This document shows, in pieces, positions 26,374-35,926 of a stretch of DNA of 64,000 bases (positions are counted from its first letter, which is position 1; every line of letters starts with the position of its first letter). The translations under genes were made by a program, and so were the position numbers. The notes under the pieces are model-generated. The model was not told where the DNA came from, ran no database searches, and saw nothing but the letters and a program-made list of their open reading frames with translations. The stretch covers positions 18,714-82,713 of the forward strand of contig NZ_JACMYD010000008.1 in the NCBI RefSeq assembly GCF_014267345.1, read 5' to 3'. The stretch comes from Corynebacterium sp. zg-331 (GTDB lineage Bacteria; Actinomycetota; Actinomycetes; Mycobacteriales; Mycobacteriaceae).

Positions 26374-27477
26374 GTGAGTGGGGTGAGTGATGTAGCCCTG
26401 ACCCAGCGACTCCATAACGTCCACGGTGCCACCTGCGATGCCTCCTTAAGCCTCGCGGAATTGACCACCCTGCGCCTGGGGGGGCGCCCACGGTTGACGG
26501 TGCGCTGCGCCACGGTGGAGGCCGCCGCCGAGGTCGTGCGCGTGCTCGACGAGCACGGCGTGCCGCTGCTCATCGTGGGGGGCGGCTCCAACCTCGTGGT
26601 GGCCGACGGCGACCTCGACCTCGTGGTGGTGCTTGTTGAGGACGACGCGATCCGGATCGATCCCGCCACGGGACTCGTGCGCGCCGCCGCTGGGGCAGCC
26701 TGGGACGACGTGGTGCGCGCCTCCGTGGAGGCCGGGTTGGGCGGTCTGGAATGCCTCTCCGGTATTCCCGGCAGCGCGGGCGCCACGCCGGTGCAGAACG
26801 TAGGGGCCTACGGCGTGGAGGTCGCGGATGTGCTCACGCGCGTGCGCCTGTGGAACCGCCGGGAGGGCAAAGACGAGTGGGTCCCGGCCTCCGACCTGGA
26901 GCTGGCCTACCGCTATTCCAACCTGAAGTTCACGCACTGCGCCCTCGTGCTGGAGGTGGAGTTCCGCCTGCACACGGACGGCCTCTCCGCGCCCCTGCGC
27001 TTCGGCGCCCTGGCTCGCGAGTTGGGGGCGGGGGAGGCCGGTGAGCGCTTCCCGGCGGCGCGGGTGCGTGATGCCGTGCTCCGAATCCGACGTGGCAAGG
27101 CGATGGTGTTGGACGCGGCGGATCACGACACGTGGTCCGCGGGATCTTTTTTTACCAACCCCGTGGTGGATTCTGCGGTGGCGGACGCCGTGCAGGACGC
27201 GGTGGGCGGGGAGCCCATGCCGCGCTTTGCCGCCGGGGAAGGAAGGGTGAAGCTCTCGGCAGCGTGGCTGATCGAGCGCGCCGGTTTCCCCCGCGGGTAT
27301 CCCGGGGAGGGGGCGCCCGTGCGCCTTTCGACGCGCCACACGCTGGCCCTGACGAATCGCGGCGGGGCCAGCACCGAGGATCTGGCGTCCCTGGCGCGTA
27401 CGGTGATCGCCGGGGTGCGCCGGGAATTCGGGGTGGAGTTGGTACCCGAACCGGTGTGGGTGGGGGCGGCATTATAG
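26374..27477 (+). CDS. murB: UDP-N-acetylenolpyruvoylglucosamine reductase
   Basis: 367-aa FAD enzyme that reduces UDP-GlcNAc-enolpyruvate to UDP-MurNAc in the cytosol for peptidoglycan. FAD-binding segments TTLRLGG, LIVGGGSNLVV and LECLSGIPGSAGATPVQNVGAYG; the substrate Tyr/Arg in LAYRYSNLKF; the proton-donor Ser in AGSFFTNPVV; and the final Glu region VPEPVWVGA. The start is a GTG at 26374 or 26383; both fit a leaderless mRNA. Confidence 0.94.
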   Translation: MSGVSDVALTQRLHNVHGATCDASLSLAELTTLRLGGRPRLTVRCATVEAAAEVVRVLDEHGVPLLIVGGGSNLVVADGDLDLVVVLVEDDAIRIDPATGLVRAAAGAAWDDVVRASVEAGLGGLECLSGIPGSAGATPVQNVGAYGVEVADVLTRVRLWNRREGKDEWVPASDLELAYRYSNLKFTHCALVLEVEFRLHTDGLSAPLRFGALARELGAGEAGERFPAARVRDAVLRIRRGKAMVLDAADHDTWSAGSFFTNPVVDSAVADAVQDAVGGEPMPRFAAGEGRVKLSAAWLIERAGFPRGYPGEGAPVRLSTRHTLALTNRGGASTEDLASLARTVIAGVRREFGVELVPEPVWVGAAL

Positions 27478-27522
27478 CAATACCGTTGTGGGGGGACGGT
27501 AATGCCTGTTACCATTTAGCCC

Positions 27523-28197
27523 ATGAAGCTATCTATGCGATCCCTAGTGGCGCCTGCGGCTCTCGCCGGGGCGGCCGCCCTTTCGGTGGGCGTGATCGCC
27601 CCGGCCGCCTCCGCGGCCGAGGGGAACACCACGGTGGTGCTGACCTCCTACGGCGCCTTCGCCCGGGATCACAACACCTCCGGCGAGGTGGCACAGAAGG
27701 CCAAGGAGGTCCTGGAACAGGACGGCATCACGGTGATCTACCAGGAGATCGCCACCGACTGGAGCACTTTCGCCTCCGATCTGGATTCCCTAGTCGAGGC
27801 CAATGATCCCGATGTCGTGATCAGCCTGGGGGAGACCTCTACTATTCCTGCCCCCGCGGTGGAGCTGGTCGGCTACAACGAGCGCTCCGGCGTGGACGCT
27901 AACGGCAACGAGGGCACGGGCGCGGTAATCGAGGGCGGCCCCCGCGAGCGCCGCGCCCCCGCGGAGAACAAAGCCGCCCAGCAGGCCGCCAAGAAGGCTG
28001 GTTACAAGATCAACCCGAGCTATGACGCCGGACGTTACCTGTGCAACGCCGCGCTGTACACCAACCTCGGTTTCCTGGAGGAGGGCCGCGTGGAGCACGC
28101 CGGCTTCGTCCACGTTCCCGTCCGCGCCAAGGGTGCGGCCCAGAACGACAAGGACGGCGAGGCCGTCGCGGAGTTCGTGAAGAACCTGGTGGGATAG
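27523..28197 (+). CDS. Exported pyroglutamyl-peptidase I-like cysteine peptidase (C15 family)
   Basis: 224 aa. A Sec signal peptide (MRSLVAPAALAG..., cleavage after ASA at about 31) precedes a C15-like core: VVLTSYGAFARDHNTSGEVA aligns with the N-terminal loop, PDVVISLGET with the buried strand, and the triad fits Glu114 (AVELVGYN), Cys174 (DAGRYLCNAALY) and His197 (GFVHVPV). The family removes N-terminal pyroglutamate from peptides but is normally cytosolic and ~210 aa without a signal. Export therefore suggests trimming of extracellular peptides or a changed function. A TACCAT box close to the ATG suggests a leaderless mRNA; a strong terminator follows. Confidence 0.8.
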   Translation: MKLSMRSLVAPAALAGAAALSVGVIAPAASAAEGNTTVVLTSYGAFARDHNTSGEVAQKAKEVLEQDGITVIYQEIATDWSTFASDLDSLVEANDPDVVISLGETSTIPAPAVELVGYNERSGVDANGNEGTGAVIEGGPRERRAPAENKAAQQAAKKAGYKINPSYDAGRYLCNAALYTNLGFLEEGRVEHAGFVHVPVRAKGAAQNDKDGEAVAEFVKNLVG

Positions 28198-28235
28198 TCC
28201 TGTGAGCGCACCCTGCGGGTGCGGACATGCGTGCA

Positions 28236-28269
28236 GCGGGCCCTCCCGGATCGGGAGGGCCCGCTCTTA
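28236..28269 (+). terminator. Strong terminator between the exported peptidase gene and the convergent acyl-CoA ligase gene
   Basis: Perfect 12-bp stem GCGGGCCCTCCC / GGGAGGGCCCGC with a 5-nt loop, then TCTT. May serve both strands. Confidence 0.85.
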
Positions 28270-28273
28270 GCTC

Positions 28274-29986
28274 CTAATCCCGAATCCCCAGGTGCTCCAG
28301 CAGGTCCGCCTGTACCTGGCGGCGGCGAATCTTGCCCATCGGATCCCGCGCCAGCTCCTCGAAGTGATAGAAGGTGCGCGGAACTTTGTACCTGGTCAGG
28401 CGCTCGCGCGCGTGCTTCTTGAGCCCCTCGGGGTCCAGCGCCGCGCCGGGGTTGAGGGTGATGCATGCCACCACGGACTCGGAGCCGTCGTGGCGGGGCA
28501 CGCCCACCACCGCGATATCCGCGACGTCCGGGTGCTTCCGCATCACCTCCTCTACCTCGCTGGGGTAGACGTTGAAGCCGCCGGTGATGATGACCTCCTT
28601 GATGCGGGCCACCAGGCGGATGAAGCCGTCCGGCTCCATCACCCCCACGTCCCCGGTGCGGTACCAGCCTTCGTGGAAGGACTTGGCCGTGGCCTCCGGG
28701 TTATTCAGATAGCCCTGGAATACCTGGGGGCCGCGTACCAGCACCTCGCCCTCCTCGCCGTCGGGCATGGTGCGGGAGAGGTCCTTGGGGTCGGCGATGC
28801 GCACCTCGGTGTCGGGGAAGGGGATGCCCACGTAGCCGGGGCGGCGCTGCGTGGACATGGGGTTGCCCACGATGATGGGCGAGGTTTCGGTCAGGCCGTA
28901 GCCTTCCACGAGCAGGCCGCCGGTCATAGATTCCCACCGCTCCACGGTGCTCGTGGGGAGGGTCGAGGCCCCGGAGAAGGAGCTGCGCACCCCCTTGATG
29001 GCGATGTCCGCCTCCGCGGCGGCTTCCACGATCTTCTCGTAGAGGGTGGGCACGCCCGGCACCCAGGTGGGGGTGTGCTTCTTCATCACCTCCATGATGA
29101 GGGGCACCTGGGGGCTGGGCAGCAGGATCAGCTCGCCGCCGATGAGGAAGGCCAGCGTGGCGTTCATCGTCAGGCCGTAGGCGTGGAACATGGGCAGCGC
29201 GGCGAGCATCCGCTCGTCCTGGTCGCCCAGGCCCGGCACCCAGGCGATCCCCTGAAGGATGTTGGCGTAAAGATTGCCGTGGGAAAGCTGCGCGCCCTTG
29301 GGCGTCCCGGTGGTGCCGGAGGTGTACAGGATCAAGGCGACGGTGTCCTTGGTGACCGTCTCCAAGGACACCACGTCCGAGCCGTCCCCGCCCAGCTGGG
29401 GGGAGAGCAGCATCTCCCAGGGGATCGTGTTGGGGGCCGGGGCCGTCAGCTGCGCGCGGGTCTTTTTGACCTTGGGGATGGGCAGGCGCAGGGCCAGGCG
29501 CTTGAGCGTGGGCATGGCGGCCACCATGTTGACAGAGACGATGGTCTCCAGCTCGGTCGTGGCGCGCAGCTTCTCAAAGACCCCGGCGGCCTTATCCCAG
29601 GCGATGGCCACGCGCGCCCCGTGATCGCGGAAGGGGTGTTCCAGCTCGTGGGCGGTGTAGAGGGGATTGTGTTCCACCACCACGGCCCCCAGTTTGAGGA
29701 TGGCGTAGAAGATCACGATGTGTTGGGGGCAGTTGGGCAGCGCCACGGCCACTTTATCGCCGGGGCGTACCCCCAGGGCGCGCAGCCCGGCGGCGGCCGC
29801 GCGCACCTGCTCGTCCACGTCCGCGAAGCTCTGGCTGCGGCCGAAGAACCAGGTGGCGGGCTTATCTGGCTTGGTGGCCAGGGTGTGATCGTAGATATCG
29901 AGCAGGGTGGTGTCCCCGTAGTCCAGGTGGTGAGGCGTCCACTCCGGGTAGTGCTTGAGCCACGCGTGTTCCTCTGCGGCAGACAT
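28274..29986 (-). CDS. fadD: Long-chain fatty acid-CoA ligase / acyl-AMP synthetase
   Basis: 570-aa adenylate-forming enzyme that activates fatty acids with ATP and CoA. The AMP-binding P-loop is [14 protein letters not shown], the adenine motif is GYGLTETSP, the hinge region is YRTGDVG with the nearby [20 protein letters not shown], and the C-terminal Lys is in [10 protein letters not shown]. Full length. The ATG at 29986 follows AGGAAGGGAG. Role in lipid uptake or membrane lipid turnover; chain length not deducible. Confidence 0.92.
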   Translation of the reverse strand: MSAAEEHAWLKHYPEWTPHHLDYGDTTLLDIYDHTLATKPDKPATWFFGRSQSFADVDEQVRAAAAGLRALGVRPGDKVAVALPNCPQHIVIFYAILKLGAVVVEHNPLYTAHELEHPFRDHGARVAIAWDKAAGVFEKLRATTELETIVSVNMVAAMPTLKRLALRLPIPKVKKTRAQLTAPAPNTIPWEMLLSPQLGGDGSDVVSLETVTKDTVALILYTSGTTGTPKGAQLSHGNLYANILQGIAWVPGLGDQDERMLAALPMFHAYGLTMNATLAFLIGGELILLPSPQVPLIMEVMKKHTPTWVPGVPTLYEKIVEAAAEADIAIKGVRSSFSGASTLPTSTVERWESMTGGLLVEGYGLTETSPIIVGNPMSTQRRPGYVGIPFPDTEVRIADPKDLSRTMPDGEEGEVLVRGPQVFQGYLNNPEATAKSFHEGWYRTGDVGVMEPDGFIRLVARIKEVIITGGFNVYPSEVEEVMRKHPDVADIAVVGVPRHDGSESVVACITLNPGAALDPEGLKKHARERLTRYKVPRTFYHFEELARDPMGKIRRRQVQADLLEHLGIRD

Positions 29987-30113
29987 CGGTCTCCCTTCCT
30001 GCATCACCGTGCGGCGTGCGTTGGGCAACAGTCAGTTTCCTGCGCTTGACTATACGCGCCGCCCGGCGGCGAGGCGCGCGGCGTCGGCGGCCAAGGTCGT
30101 AGCATGGGGCCTC

Positions 30114-31379
30114 ATGCGCATCGCCATGATCTCCATGCACACCTCGCCCCTGCAGCAACCGGGTTCCGGAGACGCCGGTGGCATGAACGTCTACGTTCTT
30201 TCCACCGCCACCCAGTTGGCGCGCCTGGGCATCGAGGTGGACGTGTACACCCGCGCCACCCGCCCCAGCCAGGGCGAGGTGGTGGAATTGGCGCCGCGGC
30301 TGCGCGTGATCAACATCGTGGCGGGGCCCTACGAGGGCCTGGCCAAGGAGGAGCTGCCCACCCAGCTGGCGGCCTTCGCCGGCGGCATGCTCCAATTCGC
30401 CCGCTGCCACGGCCTGGCGTACGACCTCGTGCATTCCCACTATTGGCTCTCCGGTCAGGTGGGCTGGCTGGTGCGCGACCTCTGGCAGGTGCCGCTGGTG
30501 CATACCGCCCACACGCTGGCGGCGGTCAAAAACCTGCACCGAGCCGCCCACGACTCCGCGGAGACGGAGGCCCGCCGCATCTGCGAGCAGCAGTTGGTGG
30601 ACAACGCGGATGCGCTGGTGGTCAACACCAAGGAGGAGCGCGCCGACCTGGTGGCGCACTACGATGCCCCCTCCCGGCGCATCGAGGTCGTCTCCCCGGG
30701 GGCCGATATCGAGTTATTTACCCCCGGCACCGATCGCAGCACCGAGCGCTCTCGCCGCGAACTCGGCGTGCCATTGCATGCCAAGGTCATCGCCTTCGTG
30801 GGCAGGCTCCAGGAATTCAAGGGACCTCAGGTGCTCATCCGGGCCGTGGCCCACCTGCTGGAGCGCGAACCCGAGCGCAACCTCCGGGTGCTCGTCTGCG
30901 GCGGGGCCTCCGGGGCCGAGGCCACGGCCTCGCGCTACCGCGACCTGGCCCACGAGCTGGGCGTGGCCCACCGGGTGCGCTTCCTGGAACCGCGACCCCC
31001 GCAGGAGTTGGTGACGGTCTATCAGGCCGCCGACGTGGTGGCCGTGCCCAGCTATAACGAGTCCTTTGGCCTGGTGGCGCTGGAGGCCCAGGCCACCGGA
31101 ACTTCGGTGGTGGCGGCCCGCGTCGGGGGGTTGCCCATCGCCGTGGCCGAGGGCACCACCGGCCTGCTCGTGGACGGCCACGATCCCGCCGACTGGGCCC
31201 GGGCCCTGGGCGATCTGCTCGATGACGATGCGACGCGGATCCGCATGGGGGAACGCGCCGTAGGGCACGCCGCGGCCTTTTCCTGGGCGGCCACCGCGCG
31301 GCGGCTCCGGGAGGTCTATGCCGAGGCGGTGGCCGCCCCGGGGGAGGACTGCCGGGCGCGGCGCGCCTCCGGGCTGTAA
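30114..31379 (+). CDS. mshA: D-inositol-3-phosphate glycosyltransferase, first step of mycothiol synthesis
   Basis: 421-aa GT-B enzyme that joins GlcNAc from UDP-GlcNAc to inositol-1-phosphate. Family markers: [23 protein letters not shown] at residues 6-28, [40 protein letters not shown] and the C-terminal nucleotide-sugar site [19 protein letters not shown]. Cytosolic. The ATG at 30114 follows a TAGCAT box without a clear Shine-Dalgarno. Mycothiol is the main low-molecular-mass thiol of this group. Confidence 0.95.
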   Translation: MRIAMISMHTSPLQQPGSGDAGGMNVYVLSTATQLARLGIEVDVYTRATRPSQGEVVELAPRLRVINIVAGPYEGLAKEELPTQLAAFAGGMLQFARCHGLAYDLVHSHYWLSGQVGWLVRDLWQVPLVHTAHTLAAVKNLHRAAHDSAETEARRICEQQLVDNADALVVNTKEERADLVAHYDAPSRRIEVVSPGADIELFTPGTDRSTERSRRELGVPLHAKVIAFVGRLQEFKGPQVLIRAVAHLLEREPERNLRVLVCGGASGAEATASRYRDLAHELGVAHRVRFLEPRPPQELVTVYQAADVVAVPSYNESFGLVALEAQATGTSVVAARVGGLPIAVAEGTTGLLVDGHDPADWARALGDLLDDDATRIRMGERAVGHAAAFSWAATARRLREVYAEAVAAPGEDCRARRASGL

Positions 31380-31424
31380 GAGGGCGCGGCGTGCGGCGTC
31401 GGGCGGGATCGGGAGGATTATGGA

Positions 31425-32186
31425 ATGCTGGAGGGTATGAGTAACGGAAAGTTGATCCTGCTGCGTCACGGCCAGAGCGAGTGGAACGCCTCCAACCAGT
31501 TCACCGGGTGGGTGGACGTGAACCTCACGGACAAGGGGGAGGCCGAGGCGCGCCGAGGTGGCGAGCTCATCAAGGAATCCGGCCTTGAGCCCCAGGTGCT
31601 CTACACCTCCCTGCTGCGCCGCGCGATCCGTACCGCCAACATCGCCCTGGACGCGGCGGATCGCCTGTGGATCCCCGTGCAGCGCGACTGGCGTCTCAAC
31701 GAGCGCCACTACGGCGCGCTCCAGGGCCTGAACAAGGCGGAGACCCGCGAGAAGTACGGCGACGAGCAGTTCATGGAGTGGCGTCGCTCCTACGGCACCC
31801 CGCCGCCGGAGCTGGACGAGGGCTCCGAGTACTCCCAGGCCGCCGATCCCCGCTACGCCGACCTGCCCCAGGTGCCCGCCACGGAGTGCCTCAAGGACGT
31901 GGTGGAGCGCCTGGTTCCGTACTTCGAGGAAGAGATCCTGCCGCGCGTGCGCCGCGGCGAGGTGGTCATGGTGGCCGCCCACGGTAACTCCCTGCGCGCG
32001 CTGGTGAAGTACCTCGACAAGATCTCGGACGCGGACATCGCCGAGCTGAACATTCCCACGGGCATCCCGCTGGTCTACGAGATCGACGCCGAGGGCACCG
32101 TGCTCAACCCCGGCGGCACCTACCTTGACCCGGAGGCGGCCGCCGCCGGCGCGGCCGCCGTGGCCTCCCAGGGCGCCCAGAAGTAA
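31425..32186 (+). CDS. gpmA: 2,3-bisphosphoglycerate-dependent phosphoglycerate mutase
   Basis: 253 aa. Interconverts 3- and 2-phosphoglycerate in glycolysis through a phospho-His. The catalytic [10 protein letters not shown] is at about residues 11-20, [10 protein letters not shown] and [10 protein letters not shown] follow, and the second His is in [12 protein letters not shown]. The ATG at 31425 has GGAGG 8 nt upstream; an ATG four codons later is closer to C. glutamicum GpmA but its GGAGGG would touch the start codon. Sits upstream of senX3-regX3 as in mycobacteria. Confidence 0.96.
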   Translation: MLEGMSNGKLILLRHGQSEWNASNQFTGWVDVNLTDKGEAEARRGGELIKESGLEPQVLYTSLLRRAIRTANIALDAADRLWIPVQRDWRLNERHYGALQGLNKAETREKYGDEQFMEWRRSYGTPPPELDEGSEYSQAADPRYADLPQVPATECLKDVVERLVPYFEEEILPRVRRGEVVMVAAHGNSLRALVKYLDKISDADIAELNIPTGIPLVYEIDAEGTVLNPGGTYLDPEAAAAGAAAVASQGAQK

Positions 32187-32201
32187 CCTCGCCGCGCCAC
32201 G

Positions 32202-33452
32202 GTGTCCTGGTCGCTCGTCGCCGCCTTCGGCCTGGGAGCCGCCCTCGCCGGGGGCCTGTCCCGGTTCTCCGCCCGCCTGCGCGCCACCGCGCGGCGCCAC
32301 CGGGAGGCGGCCACGTTGGAGGAAAACCGGGTGACCACCATCGGCCAGGTGCTGCACCTGGCCGTACAGGGCTCGCCCACGGGCCTGGTGGTCATCGATC
32401 ACGACGGCGAGGTTTTGCTGTCGAATGCCTGGGGCCACGAGATGGGCCTGGTGCACGACCGCACGCTCAACCCCCAGGTATGGGAGGCGGCCCAGCGCGC
32501 GCACGAGGACAAGGAAACCCATGTGCTCAGCCTGGTCACCGCGGAGCGGCGCACCGGCTCCCGGGTGACCAACGTGCGGGCGGTGGTCAAGCCGCTCACG
32601 CTCATCGACGATCGCTTCGTGATCGTGTACAGCACCGATGAGTCCGAGTACGTGCGGATGGAATCCGCTCGCCGCGATTTTGTGGCCAACGTCTCCCACG
32701 AGCTGAAGACCCCGGTCGGGGGCATGGCCCTGCTGGCCGAGGCGCTGGTGGAATCCGCCGACGATCCCGAGCAGGTGGATTACTTCGGCACCCGCCTGCG
32801 CAAGGAGGCGCTGCGGATGTCCGACCTCATCAATGAGCTCATTTCCCTGTCCAAGCTCCAGGGCGCCGAGGCCCTGCCGGAGATGGAGCCGGTGGCCGTG
32901 GACGAGGTCATCGCCGAGGCGATGGCCCGCAACCAGGTGGCCGCCGAGGGCCACGGCATCCCGCTGCTGTGCGGGGCGGCCTCCGGGCTCTGGGTGCACG
33001 GCAATAAGTCCCTGCTGGTGACCGCCGTGTCCAATCTGGTGAGCAACGCCATCAACTATTCGGGCGCGGGCGCGCCGGTTTCCCTCTCCCAGCGGGTGGT
33101 GTCCGGCGCGGCCGTGCAGATCCGGGTGACCGACCGGGGCATCGGCATCGCCCCGGAGGATCGGGAGCGGGTGTTCGAGCGCTTCTTCCGGGTGGACAAG
33201 GCCCGCTCGCGCTCCACGGGGGGAACGGGCCTGGGATTGGCCATAGTCAAGCACGTGGTGGCAAACCACGGCGGTACCATCAACGTGTGGTCGAAGCCGG
33301 GCGTCGGCTCGACCTTCACCATCGAACTTCCGATCCAGCCCCCGGAGCGCGAGGATCCCTCGCCCGCCCCGGGCAACGACGATGCGACCGAACCGCCCCC
33401 GCTCAGGGCGGTATCGCGCGTGACGAACCGGCGAAAGGATACCCCTGCGTGA
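32202..33452 (+). CDS. senX3: Sensor histidine kinase SenX3
   Basis: 416-aa kinase. One N-terminal membrane helix (about 3-18), then a PAS-like domain (GSPTGLVVIDHDGEVLLSN), the phosphorylated His in the H-box FVANVSHELKTPVG, the N-box NLVSNAINYSG, and ATP-lid boxes DRGIGIAPEDRERVFERFFRVD and GGTGLGLAIVKH. A disordered, Pro-rich tail follows. In actinobacteria SenX3-RegX3 senses phosphate limitation. It has one membrane span where mycobacterial SenX3 has two. GTG start; the end overlaps regX3 by 4 bp. Confidence 0.93.
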   Translation: MSWSLVAAFGLGAALAGGLSRFSARLRATARRHREAATLEENRVTTIGQVLHLAVQGSPTGLVVIDHDGEVLLSNAWGHEMGLVHDRTLNPQVWEAAQRAHEDKETHVLSLVTAERRTGSRVTNVRAVVKPLTLIDDRFVIVYSTDESEYVRMESARRDFVANVSHELKTPVGGMALLAEALVESADDPEQVDYFGTRLRKEALRMSDLINELISLSKLQGAEALPEMEPVAVDEVIAEAMARNQVAAEGHGIPLLCGAASGLWVHGNKSLLVTAVSNLVSNAINYSGAGAPVSLSQRVVSGAAVQIRVTDRGIGIAPEDRERVFERFFRVDKARSRSTGGTGLGLAIVKHVVANHGGTINVWSKPGVGSTFTIELPIQPPEREDPSPAPGNDDATEPPPLRAVSRVTNRRKDTPA

Positions 33453-34159
33453 CCACCGTTTTGATCGTGGAAGATGAAGAATCACTGTCCGACCCCCTTG
33501 CCTTCCTCCTGCGCAAGGAGGGCTTTGACACCATCATCGCCGACGACGGCCCCACGGCTCTGGTGGAATTCGGCCGCACCGAGGTAGACATCGTGCTGCT
33601 CGACCTCATGCTGCCGGGGATGCCCGGCACCGACGTCTGCCGCGAACTGCGCGCCCTCTCCAACGTGCCGATCATCATGGTCACCGCCCGCGACGCCGAG
33701 ATCGACAAGGTGGTGGGCCTGGAACTCGGTGCCGACGACTACGTGACCAAGCCCTACTCCTCGCGCGAACTCATCGCCCGCATTCGGGCGGTGCTGCGTC
33801 GCCACGAAGCAACCGATCCGCACGCGGGTGACGCGGGAAACTCGGAAGAACCCCTCGGGGAGGTGTTGCGCGCCGGGGCGGTGCGCATGGACGTGGAGCG
33901 CCATACCGTGCGCGTGGCGGGCCAGGAGGTGGCCATGCCGCTGAAGGAATTCGAGCTTTTGGAGTTTTTTCTGCGCAACTCTGGACGCGTGCTCACCCGA
34001 GGCCAGCTCATCGACCGGGTGTGGGGGGCCAACTACGTGGGGGACACCAAGACCTTGGACGTGCACGTCAAGCGGTTGCGTGCCAAGATCGAGGAGGAAC
34101 CCTCCCGGCCCACCCGCCTGGTCACCGTGCGGGGGCTGGGGTACAAGCTGGAGCGGTAG
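33449..34159 (+). CDS. regX3: Response regulator RegX3 (OmpR family)
   Basis: 236 aa. Receiver domain with acidic pocket VEDEES, phospho-acceptor Asp in VLLDLMLPGMPG, and the conserved Thr and Lys in MVTARDAE and YVTKPYSSRE. The winged-helix DNA-binding domain follows from about residue 140 (MPLKEFELLEFFLRNSGRVLTRGQL, DVHVKRLRAKIE, VRGLGYKLE). The GTG overlaps the senX3 stop and has GAAAGGA upstream. Expected regulon: phosphate uptake genes. Confidence 0.95.
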   Translation: MTTVLIVEDEESLSDPLAFLLRKEGFDTIIADDGPTALVEFGRTEVDIVLLDLMLPGMPGTDVCRELRALSNVPIIMVTARDAEIDKVVGLELGADDYVTKPYSSRELIARIRAVLRRHEATDPHAGDAGNSEEPLGEVLRAGAVRMDVERHTVRVAGQEVAMPLKEFELLEFFLRNSGRVLTRGQLIDRVWGANYVGDTKTLDVHVKRLRAKIEEEPSRPTRLVTVRGLGYKLER

Positions 34160-34271
34160 GGGGTAACAGGGGGAGGTATGATGGTGGGTGGTATAGCAGG
34201 CGGGTAGAATACCGGGAGAACAGCGTTCTTTGGCCTGTCGGGGGGCTTTGCGCCAATGAGGAGGGGGTGGT

Positions 34272-34628
34272 GTGGTGAAGGGATTTAAAGTACCTCGCTG
34301 GCTTTACTTTCTTGTCTCTATTATCCTTTTCTGTTTTATCTTTCTTCTCCTTATTCTCGATGTGGGAACACTGGTAAATAAAGGAAAGCTTGCCGTGAGT
34401 GCGGTCATGGTAGTGGTGGCGGTACTTACGATATGGCAAAAGATACTCTCGGATGAACGCTCCGAATGGTGGCGGAGATTTGAGTGGGCGGTCAAACAGG
34501 AGAACGAGCCTACGCCGGACTGGCTCCTTCTCGCTCAGGTCTATGATGGATTGCTTCGGGAACGGAAGTGGCCGAGGGTGGATGCGGATTTTTACGGTTG
34601 CCTGGCTGATCACGGACTGCGGTGCTAG
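34272..34628 (+). CDS. Hypothetical two-helix membrane protein
   Basis: 118 aa: basic start, two membrane helices (about residues 10-30 and 38-57), then a Trp-rich cytosolic domain (EWWRRFEWAVKQENEPTPDWLLLAQVYDGLLRERKWPR). Start is GTG at 34272 or 34275 after GAGGAGG. Base composition is less GC-rich than the neighbours, suggesting later acquisition. Reading past the TAG continues with LEFYARNGV before the next stop, so a slightly longer ancestor is possible. Confidence 0.55.
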   Translation: MVKGFKVPRWLYFLVSIILFCFIFLLLILDVGTLVNKGKLAVSAVMVVVAVLTIWQKILSDERSEWWRRFEWAVKQENEPTPDWLLLAQVYDGLLRERKWPRVDADFYGCLADHGLRC

Positions 34629-34765
34629 CTGGAGTTTTATGCGCGCAATGGTGTCTGAAGAGTGCGCTTGCGGCGGTTGGCAGCGGCCCCCGAAGGAAGC
34701 GCGTCCTTCCTCTTGACGCGGGTGAGGATAGGATGAGGGCGATGGCGGTAAGGAGGTGAGCTGTT

Positions 34766-34960
34766 ATGGATGTTCGCCGCGATAGCGCAGAGGTGTTCTC
34801 TGGCGATGAGACGCAGATTGCTGCGTCTCTCCAGGGATGGATGGACGTATACGATGAACTCGATCGGCAAAAGAAGCCTGGTTTTATGTGGAGCGATATT
34901 TTTGGTTTCAGCTTAAGGCGCAGAACAGTGAAGAACTACGGTGGGAATCTCCTCAGCTGA
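34766..34960 (+). CDS. Small hypothetical protein
   Basis: 64 aa with a very strong ribosome site (AAGGAGGTGAG) 5-15 nt before the ATG. Acidic first half (SAEVFSGDETQIAASLQGWMDVYDEL) and a basic C-terminus (FSLRRRTVKNYGGNLLS). No recognisable domain and no membrane helix. It shares the lower GC of the 34180-34960 interval with the preceding gene; it may be the remainder of a longer gene. Confidence 0.4.
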   Translation: MDVRRDSAEVFSGDETQIAASLQGWMDVYDELDRQKKPGFMWSDIFGFSLRRRTVKNYGGNLLS

Positions 34961-35002
34961 TCCGGTCTGGTCAGTGCCAGGAGCGATAAAAAGTCGAAAA
35001 AT

Positions 35003-35893
35003 CTACCCAAGCGCCTCCCGGGTCGCCGGGTGTACCGGCAGCAGCCCTGCGGGTACCCGCGCCCGGGCTCGCAGGTGGGCGGCCAGCACCTCGTAGGGGG
35101 CGTCGCCCATCAAGGTGCGCAGCTCCGCCTCCTGGCTGATCCACACGGGGGTGGCGGCGGTGTGGCAGCCGGGGGCGCTGGAGCAGTACCATTCGAAGTC
35201 CTCCCCGCCGTTGCCCCAGCCGCGCCGGTCGTATTCCCCGATGGTGGTGCGCAGGATCTCCGCGCCGTCGGCGCGCTCCTCCCATTCCTCGGTGCGCCGC
35301 AGGGGCAGCTGCCAGCACACCTCGGGCTTGTCCACGGTGAGGTCGCGGCCCTCGGCCACGCACCACTGGTGGAGGGCGCAGCCGGGGCCGGTGGGCCAGC
35401 CGCGCCGGTTGGCAAAGATGCAGGCGCCGTCCACCACCTTGGTTTTGAGCGCGGGCTCGGGGTTGCCCTCCTCGTCGTCGAGCTCGTCCCACACCAGCCA
35501 CGGTTCCAGGTCCTCCGGCTCGCCGTGGGTGAGGTAGGCGTCCGTCTCCGCGGGCCGCAGCTGCCAGTAGCGGGCGGGCAGGGCGGCCGCGGCGTCGTAG
35601 AGCTGGTCGCGGTCGGTCTCGTCGGAGAGGAAGGCGCCGTGGTGGCAGCAGCCGACGTCGGGTAGCGCTGCGTTGATCCCGCGGCAGGCGCTGGTGCCAA
35701 AGGTGCACTGCCAGCGCGATTCCATCCAAGTGAGATCCACGCTAAAGACGTGGTGGGGGTTATCCGGGTGGGTGAATTCCAGCCACTCCCGGGGGAAGTC
35801 CGGGGCCGTTTCCACGCCGCTGGCCACGGCCTTTCCCGCGGGGGAGGAGGCGGGGAAGCCGAGAAAAACCTGGGTGGATTGTGGGTGATTCAC
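35003..35893 (-). CDS. Conserved Cys-rich actinobacterial protein (Rv0495c type)
   Basis: 296-aa soluble protein conserved next to ppx in mycobacteria, where the homologue Rv0495c is of unknown function. Clustered Cys/His suggest a metal site: [37 protein letters not shown] and [14 protein letters not shown], plus [10 protein letters not shown] near the C-terminus. These recall YkgJ-type zinc/iron-binding proteins. Divergent from ppx with 33 bp between starts and a perfect 19-bp palindrome there. Confidence 0.8.
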   Translation of the reverse strand: MNHPQSTQVFLGFPASSPAGKAVASGVETAPDFPREWLEFTHPDNPHHVFSVDLTWMESRWQCTFGTSACRGINAALPDVGCCHHGAFLSDETDRDQLYDAAAALPARYWQLRPAETDAYLTHGEPEDLEPWLVWDELDDEEGNPEPALKTKVVDGACIFANRRGWPTGPGCALHQWCVAEGRDLTVDKPEVCWQLPLRRTEEWEERADGAEILRTTIGEYDRRGWGNGGEDFEWYCSSAPGCHTAATPVWISQEAELRTLMGDAPYEVLAAHLRARARVPAGLLPVHPATREALG

Positions 35894-35901
35894 ACCTGAT
35901 G

Positions 35902-35920
35902 AGGGTAGACCGTCTACCCT
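35902..35920. promoter_or_regulatory. 19-bp perfect palindrome between Rv0495c-type gene and ppx
   Basis: AGGGTAGAC-C-GTCTACCCT, two 9-bp arms around one base, lies in the 33-bp divergent gap. Its right end overlaps a TACCCT -10 box that stops 6 nt before the ppx GTG, so a bound repressor would block transcription of ppx and probably of its neighbour. Confidence 0.6.
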
Positions 35921-35926
35921 ATAGGT

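Noticed and set aside
30714..33485. Long minus-strand open frame opposite mshA, gpmA and senX3
   Set aside because: Same composition artefact; all three plus-strand genes are clear family members.
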